From: Allomyces macrogynus ATCC 38327
Lineage: Eukaryota > Blastocladiomycota > Blastocladiomycetes > Blastocladiales > Blastocladiaceae
Reading direction: 5' to 3'
Assembly (NCBI GenBank): GCA_000151295.1
Contig: GG745339.1
Coordinates: forward strand, 1,177,805-1,241,804
Length of the DNA: 64,000 bases
The notes under the pieces were generated by a model. The model worked only from the letters and a program-made list of their open reading frames with translations, had not been told where the DNA came from and searched no databases. Position 1 is the stretch's first letter. Each line of letters begins with the position of its first letter. Of this stretch, positions 8,896-18,819 are shown one piece after another. A program made the position numbers and the translations under genes.

Positions 8896-11055
8896 TCACG
8901 CGGCGGCGCCGTTCCCACCCAGCTGCTGCTTCTGCACGAGCTTCGCATAAAGCCCACGCATCGCCAACAGCACTTCGTGCGTGCCCTGCTCCACAACCTG
9001 CCCGTGCTTGACGACAAAAATCACGTCCGCGTTCTGAATCGTCGCGAGCCGGTGCGCGACCGTGATTGTCGTCCTACCTTGCGAGGCCACATCCAGCACG
9101 ACCTGCACGACGCACTCAGCCTGCGAATCCAATGCGGCGGTCGCCTCGTCGAGCAGGAGGATCCGCGGGTTGCGAACCAGCGCACGCGCAATACACACAC
9201 GTTGCTTATGCCCGCCGGACAGTTGTGACGAGGACACGGGCGTCGCGTACCCCTCGGGTAGGGCGGCGATGAACTCGTGAATGTTGGCCATGCGCGCACA
9301 CCGCTCGATATCCTCGTCGCCCACACTCTCCGGATCCGGGTGCCCGTACGCGATATTCTCGCGAATCGTGCCCATGAACAGCGTCGGGTCCTGCAGGACA
9401 ATCGCCATCTGTTCGCGCAGGTGCGCGAGGTTCCACTCCTTCACATCATACCCCTCGACCTTCGTCGTGCCCTGCTGCAACTCGTTAAACCGCAACGCAA
9501 GCGCGAGCGTGCTTGACTTGCCCGAACCCGAGGGGCCAACGAGCGCGACCGTTTTCCCCGCGAGCGCCTCGATGTTGAAGTCCTTGAGGACCGCGACGTC
9601 GGGTCGCATCGGGTAGCTGAAGTCGCCGTGCTCGACTTGCAAATGGCCGGCACCGTCGACGGGTTTCAGGCCGTCGGTGTTGGCGGAATCGATGGGCGGG
9701 ACGCGGTCGACGAGTTCAAAGTAGGTGATGGCGGCGACCTTGGCTTTCTGAATGTTGCCGCCGAGCGTCGCCGCTTGCGCAAACGAGATACTGCCAAACA
9801 GGATAATGAAGATGGTGCGGAACAGGTCGCCCGATTGGATCACGCCAGAGTCGACGAACCGGTACCCGGCGTAGAAGGCGATCGCGTAGACCCAGAACTA
9901 AGATCAGGCACAGGAAAGGGCCAGTTTGCTGTTAGGTGGACAATGTCCAAAACGCTTGAAAAGTGGTTACACACCTGCACAGCCTGCGAGAACCCGAACC
10001 CCCACGCGCCCAGCACCGCGACCCGAACACTCGCGAGGTACGGCGCGCGCACGCGCTTCAAGTAATCCTCGGCAAAGTACGGTTCGCGGGCCAGGGCCTT
10101 GACCATGGTCATATTCTGAATTGCATCGCACGCGGCCTGCCCGGCCTCGACGTACGCGCGACGCGTCTGGTTCAGCGCGCCCTGCTTGATTTTGGCCTGG
10201 AAGACGGACCCGAGGGCGAGGACCGGCACACAGGCGAGGACGACAAGCGTGAGCTGCCACGAGGAGTGAAAGGCGAGCCCGATAGCCGACCCCATGGATA
10301 CGAGCAGCTGCAGCAAGTTGGCCGCCTTATTCCGATCAAACCACGCGATATCCTGGCGCATCGTCGCGCGAATAAACGCCGCACGCACACGGCGCGCCTG
10401 CCGCTCCCCGGCCCACAATAACGTCGCCTGCATCAGGTACGCCGCGACCATGGTCGCCGCGCCAATCCCGGCAAACAGCGTGACCGTGTGCACCACATCG
10501 GATTTCAGTTGGTCCGCGGCGAGGTCGACGCGTGGACCCGATCGGAAAATGGCCTTGATTTGCGCGTAAGTGATGAAGGGTTGCACGACGTTGCCGAGTA
10601 GGACCGAGGTGAGCGGGTTGGTAATACCCGTAGGGTGAGGTGGGGGGGTTTTTTACTCCCCACCCCCGGGAGATGCGCGGGGGGGGGGGGGGGGAGACTG
10701 CGGGGTGAGCGGCGAGTTTAGCGCGCAAGCGACTGAGTCATGAGCGGTATGTTCCGTACGCGACAGACCCGACCAACCCAACCGCCATGAGCAGCTTATC
10801 CTTGGTGTCAGCGAACCGGTACATTGAGAAGAACGGCGCGATGCCGAGTCCCGGCTCGTCGGCCTTGGCCGTAACCGGTACCGGCTTATCCTTCGTCTCG
10901 TTCTTGTCCTCTGCTTTGGGCTCTTGCAACGGGACCTGATCGACGTCCCGCGCCGGCGGTGCGTCGAGCATGCGCGTCGTGCCCGCGGATCCCGGCCGTG
11001 CAATGTCGTCAACGTCGTGAACGGCGCCCGGGAGCTGGTCGGCGGCTGTCATCAT
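8896..11055 (-). CDS. Half-size ABCB-type ABC transporter
   Basis: Membrane exporter of the ABCB (MDR) family with a single transmembrane domain and one nucleotide-binding domain, though closest in look to the first half of full-length fungal MDR pumps. Exons: 11055 to about 10760, about 10632-9975, and 9897-8896. The intron at 9898-9974 is clear (GTGTGT to TTAG, in frame); the first junction (about 10633-10759) cannot be placed with a GT-AG pair and contains a G16 run. The nucleotide-binding domain is complete: Walker A GPSGSGKSST, Q-loop VLQDPTLF, signature LSGGHKQR (His for the usual Gln), Walker B ILLLDEATAALD, H-loop VAHRL. In the membrane domain DIAWFDRNKA runs directly into the third membrane helix, so the ~24-residue first coupling loop expected there is absent. 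Either a reduced transporter or a decaying gene. Substrate unknown. Confidence 0.8.
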
Positions 11056-11162
11056 GAAGGTAGAGAAAAATCACTTGGCCCGGGCGCGATGCATGCAACG
11101 TGGGTCTTTGGAGCGTAAGGAAGTTGGAGATGCGGTCTTTAGCGCGACCGGGGACTTCTCCC

Positions 11163-11170
11163 TTTTATAT
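11163..11170 (-). promoter_or_regulatory. TATA box of ABC transporter gene
   Basis: The minus strand reads ATATAAAAGG about 110 nt upstream of the ATG at 11055, the best TATA match near this gene. Confidence 0.5.
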
Positions 11171-11430
11171 CTCTGGTGTGGGCGGCATGGTGCCGTCGGT
11201 CCGGGAGTCGCTGCCCATCAGCGATCGCGCGCGCGACCGGTTGCATCGCGAGCCGTGTCGGCACGGCATTAGCGTTGCCTAAAGTCTCGTCGAGGCGTTT
11301 AGCAACGCATCGCGGATTCGGGGCCGGTGAGGAAAAGTGCAGTTTTGAACAGCTTGGGTCGGTGGTTAGCCCTGTCACCCTAGGCCGTTCGACCGGTCGG
11401 TACATTGCGTGGAAAATAGTATGCAAGACC

Positions 11431-11514
11431 CTGCGCGCTCGAGGAGATCTGCTGCGTGCTCGAGGAGGTCTGCTGCGTGCTCGAGTAGATCTGCTGCACG
11501 TTCGATGGAGTGGA
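11431..11514. repeat. 21-nt tandem repeat, about 3-4 units
   Basis: Units of the form CTGCGTGCTCGAGGAGGTCTG at 11431, 11452 and 11473 differ by one to three bases, and a fourth, degenerate unit starts at 11494. They lie in the gap between the ABC gene and eIF3h. The period is a multiple of three but no convincing coding frame uses it. Confidence 0.75.
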
Positions 11515-11775
11515 TGGCATAGATGGGGCCTCCATCTCTGGTCGATGGTGAAGCAGTAGAATGTGCGCAAGGATCTCGCGCGACGCGTCTCACCAGAAAT
11601 GGGGGAGGCCTCAGTGCGTGGGGTGAGGGCATGGATTCGTGCGAGCGCGGTGGCAGCGACGAGACCCTCAAAGCTCTCCACCCAACGGTCCACCAAGAAA
11701 ACATGAATATAAAAACGATCCAACCGTCAACATCTCCTCCTCTGCTCCTCCCCCTCGTCCATCAACGCGCTCAGA

Positions 11776-12822
11776 CTACTCGTGCGCCGGCTCGGCACCG
11801 ACGGCCACTCGCGCCGTCTCGACCGAGAGGACAGCCGGGGCAAGGAACGCGTCGAGCAGCTCGCAGTGCTGCCCCGCCTGGTGCGAGAGCAGGAGCGAGT
11901 CGACCTTGGACGGCTCGTTGGGCAGCTTCGCGGCCAACTGCTTGGCGAGTGCCTCGGCCTCGGCCGGGTTCTCCTGCCGCTTGCGGTGCAGCGTCGCGTC
12001 CATGCGGGCCTTGTCGCGCGTGTAGGCGCGGTGCCAGCCAGCGTACCGCGCGTGCTCGCCTGCCAAATCGTCGAGCGTTTCGAGCAGGGCGTTGGCGTGC
12101 TTGGCGACATAGGTCGACCGGTCGACGCCCGGCATCGGCGCGGCGATCGAGTGTGCCGTCAGGTTCTGCGAGTAGAGCAGGGCCGAGACGACGTGCGCGT
12201 TGCGGATCGTCACGGGCAGTTCCTCGATGAGTCCGGACTCGAGCAGGCCCGAGGCGGTCACGGCCTCCGAGTTGATCGAATGCTTGGACTTGGCCTTGAG
12301 CAAAGCGTAGAAGGCGTCGGTCAGGCGGAACGCGCGCAGGGCGAGCGTGCCCGTCTGCGACGCGAGCGGGTCGTACTCGAGCACGACCGACTGCGGGATC
12401 GACGTCTGGTACTCGGCCTGGTTGGCGACCCACGAGTACTGCAGGAAATGCGACAGCGGGGCCGCATGGTACCAGCCGACCGTGTTGGCGTCGGCGTTCA
12501 CTTGGCGCAGGCACTTGAGCATGTCGACCTGGTAGTGTTCGTCGAGTTCGGCGGCGTCGTCGTCGTTGTCGTCATTGTCGCGGCCGCGGCGCGCCTTGGC
12601 GAGGTAGGGGTAGGACTGCGTGACTTCCAAGACGCCGTCAATGTCCATGCCGAGCAAAGCGCCGGTGACGGCGGCCGGGTAGAGGTCCTTGGCGTGCTTG
12701 GCGATCTTGAGGGCGACGAGCGCGTCGACCTGGACCGAGGTCACGGGCTCGGTCGAGACGCCCAGGTAGTCGTCGTCGTGCTGGTCGACGGCCAGCGCCG
12801 CAAACACGTTCTTGCTGGCCAT
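11776..12822 (-). CDS. Translation initiation factor eIF3 subunit h
   Basis: Single exon, 348 residues, matching the usual size of eIF3h. It is an MPN-domain scaffold of the eIF3 complex acting in 40S recruitment in the cytosol. The MPN domain spans about residues 28-190: VQVDALVALKIAKHAKD at its start, a GALLGMDIDGVLEVT strand, and NTVGWYHAAPLSHF. The JAMM metalloprotease motif (HxH...S..D) is absent at that last position, as expected for the inactive eIF3h. An acidic insert (DNDDNDDDAAELDE) interrupts the domain. The helical C-terminal half contains the MPN-associated region. Divergent from the RhoGAP gene across a ~1-kb shared upstream region. Confidence 0.93.
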   Translation of the reverse strand: MASKNVFAALAVDQHDDDYLGVSTEPVTSVQVDALVALKIAKHAKDLYPAAVTGALLGMDIDGVLEVTQSYPYLAKARRGRDNDDNDDDAAELDEHYQVDMLKCLRQVNADANTVGWYHAAPLSHFLQYSWVANQAEYQTSIPQSVVLEYDPLASQTGTLALRAFRLTDAFYALLKAKSKHSINSEAVTASGLLESGLIEELPVTIRNAHVVSALLYSQNLTAHSIAAPMPGVDRSTYVAKHANALLETLDDLAGEHARYAGWHRAYTRDKARMDATLHRKRQENPAEAEALAKQLAAKLPNEPSKVDSLLLSHQAGQHCELLDAFLAPAVLSVETARVAVGAEPAHE

Positions 12823-12874
12823 TTTGCGGGTGGTGGGCGGGCGGGCGGCGGCGGTGGGTGCGGCGGGGGATCCG

Positions 12875-12875
<1 letters not shown>

Positions 12876-12912
<37 letters not shown>

Positions 12913-12923
12913 GTCTTCGTCGT
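12876..12923. repeat. (GTC)n trinucleotide tract
   Basis: Nine perfect GTC/CGT units followed by interrupted ones, immediately upstream of the eIF3h start codon on the opposite strand. Confidence 0.85.
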
Positions 12924-13325
12924 GGCGGCCGTGGCACGTGTGCGAGATCGCGCGAGCGCGGCGCGTGCCGCCGGTCTGTTGGGCAAATCACGCGCGGGCA
13001 CGCGAGCTGCCGCCAGGCGATCCGCCGTTGCAGACTGCCCCGAGGCGAGTGGGTCACATGGCGAGGCGCAGCGCCGAGGTGCCCCGGGGCAGGCGCAGGC
13101 GGCCGCCATGGAATGGCGAAGGTCGGGCGAAGGAACGCTGCCCTGCCTGCGTGCCAGCCGCGCGCCCATTCGCGTTCCGAGCGCGTTTTGGCTTCGGTTG
13201 GACGGCGCCGCGGCGTGTGCCAACCGCGTTTCGAAGTCGAGTTTGGTGCGCTTGTTGGCGTGAGCGATCCCTCGGCGCGCTGACCTGCAGAGCTCGTCGT
13301 GCTGCCCGGCTCCGCCCGGCCCGCT

Positions 13326-13383
13326 CCACCACACCACCACCACACCACCACCACACCACCACCACACCACCACCACCACCACG
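13326..13383. repeat. CACCA-type microsatellite
   Basis: Repeated CACCACCACA units ending in (CAC)n in the divergent promoter region. Low-complexity, no coding role evident. Confidence 0.85.
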
Positions 13384-13813
13384 ACACATCTGCATTCTGC
13401 AAGTGCTCGACGACGGCGACTGGCACGACGCCGGCCCTCACCACTTACCGCACAGCTTCCGCGCCGAGCGCCCGCCCACGAAGCGCCGCGTGCATGCACG
13501 CACGCCGCCCACCGACGCGCGCTTCCGTCCAAGACAGCTCTCGCCCACCGCCGCCGCCGCCAGCTGGGCACACCACCTACGCCCTGCCTTCCCGCACGCA
13601 CGCCCTCGCTGTCGACCGCGTCCGCCACGCCCCGTCGCCGCCGTGACGTCGCTGCACGCCCACGCTTTGCCCTCTACGCCCGCGCTCGCGCTCACGCCGT
13701 CGTCCCGCGCCGTCGTCAACTCGCGCTCCCCCGCCGCCTACCCATCGACGACGGCGCGCCTGCTCCTCGCGCGCATCCTGCCGGCGGCGCTCGTCGCGCC
13801 GTTCAACGCGACG

Positions 13814-16022
13814 ATGACGTTCCAGAGCCGAATTAGGGGCCTGGTCGGGGGCGGCACGCACCACAAGGAAAAGGAGAAGGATAAAGACGGATCGTCGCCG
13901 CCAGTGAGCAAGAAGTCGAAAGAGAAGCGCAGCAAGCACGGGGGTGGTGGTGCCACTACTGCAAGTACCGACGCCAACGCGGACGCGCTTCATCCGGCGG
14001 CGTCGCGCTCGTCCTCCTCCCCGAATGTACACGTGCACGATACCACCAGCTCCTCGCTCGCGGTCCCCGTCTCGGCACCGGCGCCCGATACCGCCGTCGA
14101 CTACGCCGTCCTGTCCGACACGGCCTCGGCTCTCTCAGCCATGTCTGTGCCCCTACCTTTGCCGCTCGTGGCGACGACCGATTCGCGGAGTCACCTGGAG
14201 ACTACCTTCGATCTTATCCGGGTCCCCAGAGCCCCTCCCTCCCGATGTCGTAGACATGCGCGATTCCACGAGCCCGCCGCCGCCTGGGTCAACCGATCTG
14301 GCCACGTCGCCACCCGCGTCGATTGACGTGACCGCAATGCTCGCGGCGACGCCGCTCGACCACAAGCACCACCGTGGCGGTCACCACGGTCACCATCACC
14401 ATAAGGAGTCGGTGGGCGGCGCGAGCGGGTCGTCGACGTCGTCGTCCTCGTGGTGGAGTAAAAAAGTGGGCAAGACCGTCTCGAAGCATTTCGGCGGCGG
14501 CGGAAACGACCGCACCGATCGCTCCGGTGCATCGAACCACGCGGCTGCTGCTGCTGCTGCTGCTGCTGGAGCATCACCCGCCGCTGCTGTAGCCGCTTTG
14601 CCCGTTGACGCAATCCCCGCGACGCCTTCGCCGATTCCGGCGTCCACGTCGCTCGACGAGGGCGATGGCAGTGCCAACGGCACGCCTGCGGGTACCAACG
14701 CTGCGCTTCTCTCCATGACGTCGCCCGCCATGACCCCGGCACCCGTCGTCTCGGAATCCCCGGCCCTCCCGGCATCCACGACGCCGATTGTCGCGCCGAT
14801 CGCGACTGCCGCGGCCTCGTCGCCGGTTATGCCGAGCAAGCCCGGCAAGTCCAAGGGCAAATTTGCGAAATGGACGGAAAAGGCCATGGGGTCGGGCAAA
14901 CCCAAGTCGGAAAAGCACAGCAAGCACGCGGCGACGACGACTGATGCCATGGCCGCGGCCGCGGCGGCCATGGGACCGACGGGCTTGAAGGTGATTCAGA
15001 ACTGGGAAGATTACGCGAAAAAGCACGCTAAGAAGCTTGACCAGGAGGACGGGAAAGTGTTTGGCCGCCCGCTGCAGGACGCGGTCGAGGCGTCGATGAT
15101 CGACCCGTCGTGCCCGCTGCCGGCGGTCGTGATTCGATGCATCGAGTTTTTGGAGAGTCACGGTACGCTTTCGTTTTGGTCGTGGTGGTTGGGTGTGGTG
15201 AGTCGTGATTTGACCAAGGAAACGGGATAGGCATGAGCGAGATTGGCCTCTACCGGATTCCGGGCAGTACGTCGGCCGTCTCCAAACTCAAGGGGATCTA
15301 CGATGCGGGGCTCGACTTGGACCTGTTTTTCGCGGAACCGCCCGTCGACCCGCACGCCGTCGCGACGCTGCTCAAGTTGTACCTGCGCGAATGTACGCCA
15401 TCTCCATCTCGATCGCTCTCCGCGCACTCGCTCCGATGGTACTCACTTCTTTCTACCAACAGTGCCACACAGCATTCTCGGCGACCACCTGTCGACGTTC
15501 AACTCGATCGTCTCGACCAACTCACCCGACGTGGTCGCCTACTTGGCCGCGCTTGCGCGACAACTGCCGCTGCCCAACTATTACCTGCTCTCGTGGCTGT
15601 GCGCGCACCTGTCGCGGCTCGCCTACTATTCGGAAGCCAACAAAATGACGCTCTCGAACCTGGCGCTCATTTTCTGTCCGACGCTCGCCGTCGACTCGCA
15701 ATTGTTTGTCATGCTCGTCGACCACCCGACCGAGCTCTTCCCGCTCAACGAGGACGGGACCGTGCCCGATACGGTCTTTGGCGTTGGGGAAGCGGCCTAC
15801 GATCCGTTTGCCGATGGACCGAACGTCGAGGAACACGTGCCGCTCGACGACGAGTGGGTCGAGGACGTGCCGCCATCCCCGGCGGTGGCCGAAGTCGCGA
15901 CACCGCCCGCGGCGACGCTGACGGTCGATCCGTTTGCCGACCCGGCGCCGTCGGTGCGGTCGATTGCGGTCAGTGACCACGACGATGCGTCGTCGGTCAC
16001 GGCGCGCGTCGGGACCGAGTAG
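13814..16022 (+). CDS. RhoGAP domain protein
   Basis: GTPase-activating protein for Rho-type GTPases, acting on actin/polarity signalling. Exons 13814-14189, 14230-15162, 15231-15392 and 15463-16022 (676 residues). The second and third introns (68 and 70 nt, GTACGC...TAG/CAG) are secure because they restore the domain; the first, 40 nt with a GTCACC 5' site, is inferred only from the frame change. The N-terminal ~380 residues are Ser/Ala/Lys-rich and disordered, with a His-rich run and a poly-Ala tract encoded by (GCT)n at about 14541-14568. The RhoGAP domain begins at VFGRPLQDAV. It has the catalytic arginine finger in GLYRIPGS, the KLYLRELPHSIL helix and the KMTLSNLALIFCPTL motif. An acidic tail with two DPFAD repeats (possible endocytic-adaptor-type motifs) follows. 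Confidence 0.9.
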
Positions 16023-16926
16023 GGCCGGATGGAGCGTCGCGCGTGTGCGACGACGACGACGACGGCGTGAAATGTGGAAGAATCACACACACCCTGAATG
16101 GGATCGAGGATGGTTGGTTTTTTGTCTTTGTCGTTTTGATTTCGTGTTATCGTTCTGGTTTTTTTGATTCGTTTCGCTCTGTGCGCGTTTTGGTTTGGCC
16201 CTCTTCCTCTTATGTTTTGTGCGTTTCTCCCCTCCCTCGGCCCATCCCTCCCCCGCTCCCCTATCTCTCCACATGATCTCCCCGCCCTTCTCTACCCCCC
16301 AATTCCTCGTTGGATGGATGGGTGGGGCAGGCTCGTCCGCGTCGTCGCCGGGATGTTTCGGGAGGAGGAATGCAAGCAACCCTTTTGCGCGTTGGCTCGC
16401 TCTCCACATCTCCCCTCTGGCGTTTGTGCCGCCATCACCGGCCGGCTCAGTGGCCGCTTGTTTCTTCCTGGTTTGGCTATTTCGTTTGATCTTTGCGCTT
16501 GCTCTTTTCTGTTCTCCCTGTGCTGTTTGTCGATGCACCGCGTTGCACCCGTCGTCCATCATTCCCGGCCGTTACCGCGATCGCCGTCGACATACCGCCC
16601 TGGCTCGCGGTTCCAGCCCGTGAGCGCGACAAGACCATGAGCGTGTGCTGGCGCACGCTCGTTGCTTGTCGGTTCGCGTCCCACGGCACACGATGGTCGG
16701 TGAGCTGTTGGTTGAGGCTGTTGGTTGAGGGCGTGTTGGTTGATCTTGTCAACAACGTGACCGCGTTGCTGTTGTGATTTCTGAGTCGGTCGAAATCGGA
16801 CCGCGATTATCCGGCACTTCTCAAACTTGCTGAGCCACGCTCAATGACAAACGTTATGAGCATTTCACGTGGACCTTACGTAATTTGGCGCACCGCGTGA
16901 AAGATGGTGAGGGATGGTCCTTGTCA
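16023..16926. other. Intergenic region
   Basis: About 900 nt between the RhoGAP gene and a tRNA. T- and C-rich, with TTGTTGGTTGAGG repeats near 16700. No gene recognised. Confidence 0.5.
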
Positions 16927-17008
16927 GCCGGGATGACCGAGCGGTCTAAGGTGCCGCACTCAAGTTGCGGTCTCGAAAGAGGCGTGGGTTCGAACCCCAC
17001 TCCCGGTA
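16927..17008 (+). tRNA. tRNA-Leu (anticodon CAA)
   Basis: 82 nt, sequence identical to the tRNA at 3760-3841: acceptor GCCGGGA/TCCCGGT, anticodon CAA in loop CTCAAGT, long variable arm, intact T loop TTCGAAC. Flanks differ from those of the other copy, so only the tRNA itself is conserved. Confidence 0.97.
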
Positions 17009-17417
17009 ATCACCCCAATGCACCCACGCTTGGTTGCTCAACCGGGTTAATGGATTATTTTTCTGTATTTTTACACACCTTCCTGTTCTAGTTCAGCCAA
17101 GCCGGCCCACCAGGGACGCGCTTGGCTGGAACGACTGCATGGCGCTGTTTTCTGCAGAGAGGAGCGCCAGGGTGGCAGGAGTTGCCTCACCCATGAAGCT
17201 CGATCGCCTGCTGGGGAACTGTGCTTTGGATTTCTGATCGTTTCTCTGTTTCTGCATGGCCGGCTTGCGGTCTTGGGATGCTGCCCTGTGAAATCCACGT
17301 GTGACAAGCCGATGTATGTTGAGTGCACTGACGCTGATCCCTCGCGCGGCCGCGGCTGTTTGTGTACCAACTCGACACGACCCTCCAACACCCGTGCAAC
17401 CTGCTGCAACTCCGACC

Positions 17418-18819
17418 ATGGGTCTGCTCCTGTACGCGTGGGGTCCGCTCGCCGGCCCGTCGCGCCGCCCGCTGCCGACCGTCGACGCCGACTGCCTTGC
17501 GGCCGTGACTTACCTGCGGCTCGCCAATGCCAAGTTTGAGCTCGTCGAGCACAACGATCCGTCCCTCTCGCATACGGGCCACCTGCCGGTCCTGCAAGAT
17601 GAGACGGCGCTATTCCACGGCCTCGACGCGGTTTTGGCACGCAAGTCCGACAAAGCGGCCGCGCTCGACGCGCACTTGACCGCGCTGCACAAGGCGGATC
17701 GTGCCGCGGTCGAGGCGCTGGTGCGGGATCACCTGGAACCCGTGCGCGTACGTTCTGTTGTGCTTTTTGTGCGAGTACCGGGGCACAGACTGACGGTTTG
17801 CCGACCGATAGCAATACATGTGGAACCTCGACGCGCGACACACCTCGACAACCCACTCCCGCTACAAGCCGCTCCTCCCACTCATCCCGCGTTGGCTACA
17901 CCTGCACTCGGCGCGTCGTGCTGTCGCGCGCAAATTCAACGCCGCGCACCGCACCGACTGGCTCACGCACGTGCTCGCCGGCGACCGCAAGCCGACCGTG
18001 CGCCCTCCCGCACCATCGGCCCCAACGCCGTCGCTGAACCTGTCGCTCAACCTGTCCCCGCCCGCGCAGGACGACGCGTGCACGTGGTCGCGCGCGGACG
18101 TGATGCATGTCGCGCGCGCGCTGTACACGACGATCGCGGCGATTCTCGGCGACTATGAGTTCATGGCGGGTGGGGATACCCCGTCGAGTTTGGACGCGGT
18201 CATGTTTGGCGCGCTCGCGATGCACTACTACCCGGCATTCCCGGACGCCGAATCCGCGGCCCCACCCGCCGACGCCGACGCCGACGCCGACGCGGAAAAG
18301 CCCGCGCCCGTCGCTCCGCGCGACGACCCGCCGACCCTCGCGTACTTGCTCACAACCGAATTCCCGTCTTTGGTCGCGTATATTGACCGCGTGTACGACG
18401 CGGCGCGGATCGGCGAGATTGTCGTCGCGGGCGCGTCGCATGAGGAGATGGCGTCCCGCGCGCCCGTGCCGGTGGACGATGGGTTTGTGGCCCGGGTGCG
18501 CCGGTTCGCGCGGTCGGATGCGGCGCATGCGCTCTTGTCGGTCGCCGCGGGGGCCGCGCTGTTGGCGGGGTACATTGGGGTCGTGCGTGCGGCTGAGGAA
18601 CGCCGGGTCGCGAGCGCGGTCGAGGAAGTGCGTCGGGTGCAGGTGGAGCGGCGGCGCGTGGCGGTGGAGCGGCAGGAGCGCGAAGTGGTGGTGACGGAGG
18701 AGAAGCGGGAGCTGGAGGGTGCGGAGGAGGAGCGGGACGAGAACGAGGAGCATGCGGCCGTGGTCGCGGAGCTGCTCGAGGATGAGGATGATGGCGCGGA
18801 TGGAGACGACGACGAGTAG
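17418..18819 (+). CDS. Metaxin/Sam37-like mitochondrial import protein
   Basis: Predicted outer mitochondrial membrane subunit of the SAM/metaxin complex that inserts beta-barrel proteins. Two exons, 17418-17747 and 17812-18819 (445 residues), with a 64-nt intron (GTACGT to ATAG) in phase 0. The N-terminal ~100 residues match the metaxin glutathione-transferase-like fold: LYAWGPLAGPS, then PTVDADCLAAVTYLRLANAK and HTGHLPVL. A C-terminal GST-like half contains GGDTPSSLDAVMFGALAMHY, the usual motif for this half. A membrane segment (LLSVAAGAALLAGYIGVV) lies about 95 residues from the end. It is followed by an unusually long, highly charged Glu/Arg coiled-coil tail ending in acidic residues, which would have to face one side of the membrane after a tail anchor. 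No mitochondrial presequence, as expected for the family. Confidence 0.82.

Larger units (their letters stand above)
12823..13813. other. Shared upstream region of eIF3h and RhoGAP genes
   Basis: About 1 kb between two divergent starts. It contains a (GTC)n tract at 12876-12923 and a CACCA-rich minisatellite at 13326-13383. Long open frames cross it on both strands but are low-complexity and GC-driven; no domain is recognisable. Confidence 0.5.

Noticed and set aside
12812..14326. 504-residue plus-strand open frame starting inside the eIF3h gene
   Set aside because: Only its part from 13814 belongs to the RhoGAP gene. The rest is repeats and antisense to eIF3h.
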